DNA of 7,827 nt from Syntrophomonadaceae bacterium (lineage in GTDB: Bacteria > Bacillota > Syntrophomonadia > Syntrophomonadales > Syntrophomonadaceae), in contig JAUNBV010000089.1 in the NCBI GenBank assembly GCA_030526885.1, positions 1-7,827 on the forward strand, read 5' to 3'. Shown here piece after piece: positions 1-4,711 of this stretch. Made by a program: the position numbers and the translations under genes. How positions within the stretch are numbered: the stretch's first letter is position 1; the number at the start of each line of letters is the position of its first letter. Under the pieces are notes generated by a model, which did no database searches, was not told where the DNA came from, and saw only the letters and a list, made by a program, of their open reading frames with translations.

Positions 1-31
1 GTTGAAGGTTCGATTCCTTCATGGCCCACCA
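1..31 (+). tRNA. tRNA 3' end (partial; probably tRNA-Lys)
   Basis: The first 31 bases form the 3' part of a tRNA. A T-arm with 5-bp stem GAAGG/CCTTC encloses the loop TTCGATT (bases 5-21 region). It is followed by the seven-base 3' acceptor strand ATGGCCC, discriminator A and an encoded CCA ending at base 31. The 5' half with the anticodon lies outside the window, so identity cannot be read directly. From memory, the T-arm and acceptor resemble Firmicutes tRNA-Lys, whose T-arm is also GAAGG/CCTTC with a near-identical acceptor end. That assignment is an inference. Confidence 0.88.
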
Positions 32-69
32 AACTAAATAGCTTACAACCCTGGTTGTTTAGGTGTTTG

Positions 70-97
70 CCCGCCCTCGTCCGGCGGGTTCTTTCTT
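70..97 (+). terminator. Intrinsic terminator after the tRNA
   Basis: A 6-bp GC stem CCCGCC (70-75) / GGCGGG (83-88) with a 7-base loop is followed by the T-rich tail TTCTTTCTT (89-97). A G-T wobble (69/89) can extend the stem. It lies 38 bases past the tRNA CCA end on the same strand, as expected for the end of the tRNA transcript. A weaker hairpin, ACAAC/GTTGT (45-49/54-58), sits between the two. The T-tract is interrupted by C, so efficiency is uncertain. Confidence 0.6.
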
Positions 98-123
98 GGC
101 CGTAAAGTCAATTTCGATTACAT

Positions 124-183
124 TTGGGGGGCAATTGGGGGCAGGCGCATTATTTTTGGGGGCAGAAATATTGTTGGGGGCAG
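124..183 (+). repeat. Short G-rich direct repeats (TTGGGGGCAG)
   Basis: The ten-base word TTGGGGGCAG occurs exactly three times, at 135-144, 156-165 and 174-183. A near copy with six G (TTGGGGGGCAA) lies at 124-134. Repeat starts are 21 and 18 bases apart. The four G-runs of five or six could in principle stack as a quadruplex, but two of the connecting loops are long (13-16 bases). On the minus strand the same bases sit in an open frame (59-322) and read as a Pro/Asn/Ala-rich tract. The multiple-of-three spacing is compatible with coding, but no start signal or domain supports a gene. Confidence 0.55.
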
Positions 184-328
184 GGTAAGGTAAAGCTTCT
201 GTACTGTCCTGGCTGCCGGCTTGACAGGCGTTATTTAGCCCCATTCCCGCAGGCACCGGGCCTGTAGGTAGCACATATATTATTTTAAAGCCGCGCGCGG
301 CTTGGTTTTTGCCGCCCGTCATCGAAGC

Positions 329-375
329 GGGACAGGGGGAAACGAGCGGGGGGAAGGGGGCGCGCGTTGCGCGCC
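329..375 (+). repeat. G-run cluster followed by GC-rich inverted repeat
   Basis: Four G-runs lie close together at 329-331, 335-339, 348-353 and 356-360, separated by 3, 8 and 2 bases. This is close to a classical G-quadruplex pattern. The last run merges into a perfect 7-bp inverted repeat GGCGCGC (359-365) / GCGCGCC (369-375) with a 3-base loop. No T-run follows the hairpin, so it is not a standard terminator. Function is unknown; the structures are inferred from base order only. Confidence 0.45.
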
Positions 376-918
376 AGACGACAAAGCGTCAAGGAGATGG
401 AGCCACTTAACAAAAAATGCCCGCTTAACAAGAAATAACCATTTGCCTCAAAATTAGCGACCATTCATCATGCGCCCAAAGACTGTCCCACAGCCTCCAA
501 AGCCCGTTTTTACCGCTAAAAAAGCCTGACCGCAAAATCGCTTAGTAATGATTGCCCTTGACTTAACAAAAGATGAGCATTCTCCGTAAAACCGGTGGTT
601 ACAGCCACGAACAAGCTGCCAAGCTTTAAAAATAATACCGCTGCGTTAAAACACATACGGTTCATAATACCGTTCTTAAAAAATGCCCGTGTTTAGCCCC
701 GAAATTCCCTTCACATCGAGCCCGTCCCCATAAAACACCTGCCATCACGCGCCGTCCACCACCCGCCGCCGCGTAGCGTCAAACACTATTCCCTCCGCTG
801 ACTGCTGGTATATCCTGCCACCGCACGCCATTACGCCGCATAGCGCTAAAAACATTTTCGGGCGCCAAGTGTACAGTAGCCGGTGTGAAAAGCCATCAAG
901 CGAGAGTAATGAAATATC

Positions 919-952
919 AAAGGGCAAGCACAAAGAATGGCTTGCCTTTTTT
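919..952 (+). terminator. Terminator-like hairpin upstream of cdd
   Basis: An 11-bp stem pairs 919-929 with 940-950 (core GGCAAGC/GCTTGCC, one G-T wobble) around a 10-base loop. A run of six T covers 947-952. This is a good rho-independent terminator on the + strand; the opposite strand has a much weaker T-run. No gene is visible immediately upstream on the + strand, so it may end an unrecognised transcript, block read-through from the tRNA side, or act as an attenuator in a longer cdd leader. It overlaps the -35 box of the candidate cdd promoter. Confidence 0.65.
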
Positions 953-970
953 ATAGAAATAGACAATAAT
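942..970 (+). promoter_or_regulatory. Candidate sigma-A promoter for the cdd operon
   Basis: A -35-like TTGCCT (942-947; 4 of 6 consensus) and a -10-like AATAAT (965-970; 5 of 6) are separated by exactly 17 bases. Transcription would start near 976-978, about 38 bases before the cdd start codon. The predicted transcript would begin with a small hairpin, GGTTGG (976-981) / CCAACC (989-994). The -35 box lies inside the descending arm of the upstream terminator hairpin. The call rests on box match and spacing only. Confidence 0.45.
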
Positions 971-1014
971 AATATGGTTGGCTTTATTCCAACCGGAAAG
1001 CGGGATAACTCTGT

Positions 1015-1419
1015 ATGGACAGCAATGAACTTTTGCATATGGCGCGGGAGGCCAAGGCGCAGGCTTATGCTCCTTATTCCGGTTTTCCGGTGGGCGCGGC
1101 TCTGTATTGCGAGGACGGAAGCGTGTTCTTTGGCGCTAACGTCGAGAACGCCTCTTATAGCCTGGGGGTGTGCGCCGAGCGGGTGGCCATCCTGAAAGCG
1201 GTGTCCGCCGGGCGTATCCGCTTTCAAGAGCTGGCGATAAACAGTGATTCCGAGCAGCTCACCTTTCCCTGCGGCGCTTGCCTGCAGGTGATGGCGGAGT
1301 TTTCGCCGGATATGTCCTTGAGCGTCACGGTCTCCAATCGTGACCTTGACTATATGACATTTACCCTGCGTGATCTATTACCGTTTGCTTTTCAGTTGAA
1401 TCAGGGAAATAGTAAATAA
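1015..1419 (+). CDS. cdd: Cytidine deaminase
   Basis: Homotetrameric-type zinc enzyme that hydrolyses cytidine and deoxycytidine to uridine and deoxyuridine plus ammonia in pyrimidine salvage (cytoplasmic). The 134-residue length fits the short family that includes B. subtilis Cdd (136 aa). The substrate-side segment FxVGAAL-type lies at 24-30 and NVENASY at 42-48. The catalytic motif CAE has C53 as zinc ligand and E55 as proton shuttle; PCGAC at 85-89 supplies zinc ligands C86 and C89. These fall at the B. subtilis positions. Residue 90 is Leu where the family usually has Arg (PCGACRQ). The ATG at 1015 is the first possible start, since an in-frame TAA lies at 1006-1008; its ribosome binding site is weak. 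First gene of the + strand cluster, 65 bases before era. Confidence 0.96.
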   Translation: MDSNELLHMAREAKAQAYAPYSGFPVGAALYCEDGSVFFGANVENASYSLGVCAERVAILKAVSAGRIRFQELAINSDSEQLTFPCGACLQVMAEFSPDMSLSVTVSNRDLDYMTFTLRDLLPFAFQLNQGNSK

Positions 1420-1422
1420 GTG

Positions 1423-1468
1423 CGGCCCATCGGCGGGGCCGGATTACGAGCGGGCAAAAGCCGCCCGC
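1423..1468 (+). promoter_or_regulatory. Two hairpins in the cdd-era gap
   Basis: The 65-base gap holds two GC hairpins in series. CGGCCC (1423-1428) pairs with GGGCCG (1436-1441), and GCGGGC (1450-1455) pairs with GCCCGC (1463-1468); both have 7-base loops. Neither is followed by a T-run, so they should not terminate transcription. The second ends directly against the era ribosome binding site. Such stems could act as mRNA processing or stability elements; this role is inference. Confidence 0.4.
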
Positions 1469-1476
1469 GGGAGGAG
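1469..1476 (+). promoter_or_regulatory. Ribosome binding site deciding the era TTG start
   Basis: The sequence GGGAGGAG lies 8 bases before TTG at 1485. No ATG or GTG lies between it and the conserved GRPNVGKST motif of Era, which begins only nine residues after this TTG. Together these fix the unusual TTG start. Confidence 0.8.
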
Positions 1477-1484
1477 CAAAGGCG

Positions 1485-2366
1485 TTGAAATCAGGATTTG
1501 TAAGTATTATTGGTCGTCCCAACGTGGGCAAGTCCACCTTGATGAATAAAATCGTCGGCGAAAAAATCGTTATTACCTCCGACAAGCCCCAGACCACCCG
1601 TAACCGTATCCAGGGCATTCACACCGGTGAAGCCGGACAGATCGTATTTGTCGATACCCCCGGCATCCACAAGCCCCGCCATCTGCTGGGCGAGTATATG
1701 GTGGACATGTCTACCCGTTCCCTGCAGGAGGTGGACGTGATATATTACATGACCGACGTTACCCGGCCTTTTGGCAGCGGGGAGCAATATATCATAGACC
1801 GCCTGCAGGACATTGCCGTGCCCATATTTTTACTCATCAACAAGATCGACCTGGCCGATGAGGAGGAGACCCGGCAGTTCATGGAACCTTTTGTCAGCCG
1901 CCTGAACTTTGCCGACCGAATCGCCATCTCCGCCACCCAGGGAACCAACCTGGACCATCTGCTAAAGCGCACCATGGAAAGGCTGCCGGAAGGGCCGATG
2001 TATTACCCGGCGGATTTTATAACCGACCAGCCCACCAGTTTCCTGGTGGCGGAATTAATTCGCGAAAAGGCTTTGCTGCTGACCCGCGACGAAGTGCCGC
2101 ACTCGCTGGCGGTGGAGATTGAGGAGTTTAAGCAGCAGGAGGACGCCAAGATATATATCCGCGCCTCCATCAACACGGAGCGGGATTCGCAAAAGGGTAT
2201 CATCATCGGGAAAAACGGGCAGATGCTGCGCAACATCGGCGCGCGCGCCCGGACCGATATCGAAGCGCTGCTCGACCGGCCGGTATATCTGGATTTATGG
2301 GTAAAGGTGAAGAAAAACTGGAGGGACAATGAAAAGAATCTTCGGCAACTCGGCTATCACGATTAA
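1485..2366 (+). CDS. era: GTPase Era
   Basis: Era is an essential GTP-binding protein that binds the 3' end of 16S rRNA and assists 30S subunit maturation. The 293 residues match the usual length near 300. GTPase motifs appear in order: G1 GRPNVGKST (10-18), switch region with TTRNRIQGI (37-45), G3 DTPG (57-60), G4 NKID (119-122) and G5 SAT (149-151). The C-terminal type II KH RNA-binding domain carries the GKNG loop (242-245) and ends with the family-typical tail WRDNEKNLRQLGY. Translation starts at TTG 1485 behind a strong GGAGGAG site. The last 38 bases overlap the start of deoC, which suggests translational coupling. A KH domain plus all G motifs makes the identity secure. Confidence 0.98.
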   Translation: MKSGFVSIIGRPNVGKSTLMNKIVGEKIVITSDKPQTTRNRIQGIHTGEAGQIVFVDTPGIHKPRHLLGEYMVDMSTRSLQEVDVIYYMTDVTRPFGSGEQYIIDRLQDIAVPIFLLINKIDLADEEETRQFMEPFVSRLNFADRIAISATQGTNLDHLLKRTMERLPEGPMYYPADFITDQPTSFLVAELIREKALLLTRDEVPHSLAVEIEEFKQQEDAKIYIRASINTERDSQKGIIIGKNGQMLRNIGARARTDIEALLDRPVYLDLWVKVKKNWRDNEKNLRQLGYHD

Positions 2367-3048
2367 CCGCGCCGCCGATCTGGCGTCGATTATTGACCAC
2401 ACCAGCCTGAGACCGGAAGCCACCGCTGCCGCCATTGAAGCATTGTGCCAGGAAGCCAGGCACTATGCAATGGCGGCGGTTTGCGTCAATCCCGGGCGTC
2501 TGTCGGTAGCCGCCCGCGCCTTGTCCGGCAGCGGGGTTAAGCTGTGCACCGTCATCGGCTTTCCGCTGGGCGCCGACGCACGGCAAGTCAAACGCTATGC
2601 CGCCGAGCATGCCCTGTTGGCGGGCGCCGATGAAATTGACATGGTGATCGATATCGGGGCGGTCAAGGATGGGGATTACGCGGTGATAGCGGCGGAGATA
2701 GCGGAGATAATCGAGCTAAAAAGCCGCCATGACTTTGTCCTGAAGGCCATCGTGGAGACCGCTTTGCTCTCCATTTCCGAGCTGACCCTTGTCACCAAAC
2801 TTATCGGCGACAGTGGGGCGGATTTTATCAAGACTTCCACCGGATTTGCCGCCCGCGGCGCCAGCGTTGAGAATATTAAGTGCATAAATGCCGCGCGCCC
2901 CCCCCATTTAAAGATTAAAGCATCGGGCGGTATCCGCACGCTGGAGCAGGCCCTTGAACTGGTGGCGGCGGGGGCCGACCGCCTGGGGTGCAGCGGCAGC
3001 GTGGCCATCATCGAGGAATTCAGCCGCCGACAGGAGGCCATGGCATGA
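2329..3048 (+). CDS. deoC: Deoxyribose-phosphate aldolase
   Basis: Class I aldolase that cleaves 2-deoxy-D-ribose 5-phosphate to glyceraldehyde 3-phosphate and acetaldehyde, the last step of deoxynucleoside breakdown. Family markers are IDHTSLRPEAT (22-32), VCVNP (51-55), CTVIGFPLG (73-81), DEIDMVI with Asp104 (101-107), the Schiff-base lysine K168 in KTSTGF, and K197 in KASGGIR. The 239 residues fit the family; the N-terminus is about 14 residues longer than usual before IDHT. No ATG, GTG or TTG lies between M1 and IDHT, so the ATG at 2329, inside era, is the only standard start. GGAGGG precedes it by only 3 bases, which is closer than ideal. The gene contains an 8-C run (2898-2905) and a tandem 9-base duplication GCGGAGATA (2692-2709); both keep the frame. 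It ends in an ATGA overlap with recO. Confidence 0.96.
   Translation: MKRIFGNSAITINRAADLASIIDHTSLRPEATAAAIEALCQEARHYAMAAVCVNPGRLSVAARALSGSGVKLCTVIGFPLGADARQVKRYAAEHALLAGADEIDMVIDIGAVKDGDYAVIAAEIAEIIELKSRHDFVLKAIVETALLSISELTLVTKLIGDSGADFIKTSTGFAARGASVENIKCINAARPPHLKIKASGGIRTLEQALELVAAGADRLGCSGSVAIIEEFSRRQEAMA
3032..3037 (+). promoter_or_regulatory. Ribosome binding site deciding the recO start
   Basis: AGGAGG lies 7 bases before the ATG at 3045, inside the end of deoC. An in-frame ATG farther upstream (2988) would add 19 basic residues unlike RecO and has no comparable site, so 3045 is the likely start. Confidence 0.8.
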
Positions 3049-3803
3049 GCCGCTATTGGCATACGCGCGCGGTAATCATCCGCAGCCGCAGCCTGCGCGA
3101 CAGCGATCGCTTGGTGACCATTTTTTCCGAGGACAGTGGAAAGCTTACCGCCGTAGCCAAGGGGGTGAGCAAGCCCAAGAGTAGCCTGCGTGCGTGCGTG
3201 CAGCCCTTTTGCCATTCCCGCTTGCAGCTCACGCGCGGCCGCGGGATGGATCTTATCAGTCAGGGGCAGATCATCGAATTTTTCGGCCACAGCCGCGAGG
3301 ATTTAAACTGTACCCTGCAGATGGTGTACCTGATGGAATTGCTGGATAAAAGCCTGCCTGAAAGCATGGCCTTCCCTGAGCTTTACCACCATCTGCTGTT
3401 CGTGCTGGGGGAGATCGAGCGCCGGGGGGAGCAAAGCTTGTTGCTGCGCTATTTTGAAGCCCAGCTGCTTAAATATAACGGCTATCATCCCCAACTGGAT
3501 GCCTGCGTGCGCTGTGAAGCTCCCCTGAGCGGTTCGCGCCGTCTCAGCGCCGCCGAGGGCGGAGGCTTGTGCGGCGATTGCGGTCAGCGCGCCGGGCCGG
3601 ACAATACCCTTACGGTGGACGCAGAAACCGCCTCGCTCCTGACGCAGCTCTTCACGGGGCAGGAAACCGTAATCGCGCGCCTCAAAGCCAGCCCACGGGC
3701 TATACAGAAGCTGGAAGCGGTATTGGAATCATTTCTTGAATATCACCTGGAGCGGCGTTATAATACGAAACATCTGATAAGATATTTTAAGCAAAGGCAA
3801 TAA
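3045..3803 (+). CDS. recO: DNA repair protein RecO
   Basis: RecO works with RecR (and RecF) to load RecA onto SSB-coated single-stranded DNA and also anneals strands, in the RecFOR repair pathway. The 252-residue protein has the N-terminal OB-fold signature (TRAVIIRSRSLRDSDRLVTIF region, residues 7-27; GKLTAVAKGVSKPKS, 32-46), a helical middle (about 85-150), and a zinc-finger with two CxxC pairs at C154/C157 and C176/C179. The FEAQLLKYNGYHPQL stretch (137-151) just before the finger is typical. The start ATG overlaps the deoC stop as ATGA, a classic coupling arrangement. A short TGCG tetranucleotide run (about 3187-3202) lies in the OB-fold region and would shift frame if it slipped, but three copies are too few to imply phase variation. 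Fifteen bases separate it from glyQ. Confidence 0.95.
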   Translation: MSRYWHTRAVIIRSRSLRDSDRLVTIFSEDSGKLTAVAKGVSKPKSSLRACVQPFCHSRLQLTRGRGMDLISQGQIIEFFGHSREDLNCTLQMVYLMELLDKSLPESMAFPELYHHLLFVLGEIERRGEQSLLLRYFEAQLLKYNGYHPQLDACVRCEAPLSGSRRLSAAEGGGLCGDCGQRAGPDNTLTVDAETASLLTQLFTGQETVIARLKASPRAIQKLEAVLESFLEYHLERRYNTKHLIRYFKQRQ

Positions 3804-3808
3804 ACAAA

Positions 3809-3814
3809 AAGGAG
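3809..3814 (+). promoter_or_regulatory. Ribosome binding site before glyQ (two adjacent ATGs)
   Basis: AAGGAG lies 4 bases before ATG 3819 and 7 bases before a second in-frame ATG at 3822. The spacing and the family N-terminus (MNFQ) both favour 3822 as the main start, with a one-codon difference. Confidence 0.6.
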
Positions 3815-3818
3815 CAAA

Positions 3819-4709
3819 ATGATGAATTTTCAGGAGATCATTCTTCGGTTGCAGGAATTCTGGGGGGAGCGGGGATGCATCCTGCAGCAGCCCTATGATG
3901 TAGAGAAAGGCGCCGGCACCATGAATCCGGCCACATTTTTGCGGTGCCTGGGTCCGGAGCCGTGGAATGTAGCGTATGTGGAGCCATCGCGCCGGCCCAC
4001 CGACGGGCGCTATGGGGAAAACCCCAACCGTCTGCAGCATTATTATCAGTTTCAGGTGATATTAAAGCCTTCGCCGGATGACGTGCTGGAGCTTTATATG
4101 GAGAGCCTACGCCGTTTGGGCATCGAGCCCGAGCAGCATGATATCCGGCTGGTGGAGGATAACTGGGAATCCCCCACCCTGGGCGCCTGGGGCCTGGGCT
4201 GGGAGGTGTGGCTGGACGGCATGGAGATTACCCAGTTCACTTATTTCCAGCAGTGCGGGGGCATAGACTGTTATCCGGTAAGCGCGGAAATAACTTACGG
4301 TATAGAGCGCATTGCCATGTACATCCAGAACCGGGAAAGCGTGTATGATATCGAATGGGTAAATGGCATCAGTTACGGCGATGTGCATCATCAATCCGAG
4401 GTCGATTACTCCACATATAATTTCGAGGCGGCGGACTTAAAAACGCTCAGCACCATGTTTGCGCTGTGCGAGGAGGAAGCGCGGCGGGTAATCGAGCTCA
4501 AGCTGCCGCAGCCGGCTTACGACTATGTACTTAAATGTTCCCACCTGTTCAATCTGCTGGATGCACGGGGCGCTATCAGCGTCACCGAGCGCACCGCATA
4601 CGTATTGAAAATCCGCAATCTGGCCCGCCAGGTAGCGCTGGCCTATCTGGAACAGCGCGAGCACATGGGCTATCCGCTGTTAAAGAATAAGCCGGAAGGG
4701 GAGGCATAG
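3819..4709 (+). CDS. glyQ: Glycyl-tRNA synthetase alpha subunit
   Basis: Catalytic alpha subunit of the bacterial alpha2beta2 glycyl-tRNA synthetase, a class II aminoacyl-tRNA synthetase that activates glycine and charges tRNA-Gly with the beta subunit. The 296 residues match the family (E. coli 303). Typical stretches are ILQQPYDVEKGAGTMNPATF (21-40), the motif 2 region VAYVEPSRRPTDGRYGENPN (51-70) followed by RLQHYYQFQVILKPSP, LGAWGLGWEVWLDGMEITQF (121-140), and motif 3 with EITYGIERIAMYIQ (157-170). The true start may be the second ATG (3822), which has better spacing to AAGGAG. The gene sits 15 bases after recO and 2 bases before glyS. Confidence 0.98.
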   Translation: MMNFQEIILRLQEFWGERGCILQQPYDVEKGAGTMNPATFLRCLGPEPWNVAYVEPSRRPTDGRYGENPNRLQHYYQFQVILKPSPDDVLELYMESLRRLGIEPEQHDIRLVEDNWESPTLGAWGLGWEVWLDGMEITQFTYFQQCGGIDCYPVSAEITYGIERIAMYIQNRESVYDIEWVNGISYGDVHHQSEVDYSTYNFEAADLKTLSTMFALCEEEARRVIELKLPQPAYDYVLKCSHLFNLLDARGAISVTERTAYVLKIRNLARQVALAYLEQREHMGYPLLKNKPEGEA

Positions 4710-4711
4710 AG

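Larger units (their letters stand above)
98..918. other. Gene-free stretch between tRNA and cdd operon
   Basis: I see no supportable gene in these roughly 820 bases on either strand. Open frames here are short, lack ribosome binding sites and show no recognisable domain. The left part (122-360) is G-rich on the + strand and carries short G-run repeats. The middle (about 400-720) is clearly more AT-rich than the downstream operon and holds short repeated words (CTTAACAA, ATAATACCG, AAAAAATGCCCG). A minus-strand frame at 676-855 is open except for one TGA; it could be a decayed gene end but matches nothing I know. In B. subtilis the genes just upstream of cdd are ybeY/yqfG and dgkA; neither is visible here. 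Confidence 0.6.

Noticed and set aside
59..322. Minus-strand 87-codon open frame with a Pro/Asn-rich tract
   Set aside because: No ribosome binding site, no recognisable domain, and its 3' end runs through the + strand terminator of the tRNA; kept only as a possible explanation of the G-run repeats.
397..438. Tiny + strand frame of 13 codons after AAGGAG
   Set aside because: The AAGGAG directly touches the ATG with no spacer, and the peptide is too short to support.
860..1014. Riboswitch or T-box in the cdd leader
   Set aside because: None of the known conserved cores (T-box, purine, SAM, THF, glycine) could be fitted; only the terminator stem is clear.
869..1195. Plus-strand 108-codon open frame starting upstream of cdd
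   Set aside because: It crosses the terminator hairpin and promoter and then runs in the wrong frame through cdd; shadow frame.
2988..3044. Upstream in-frame ATG extending RecO by 19 residues
   Set aside because: The extension lies within deoC, is unlike RecO N-termini, and the ATG at 3045 has an ideal AGGAGG at 7 bases.
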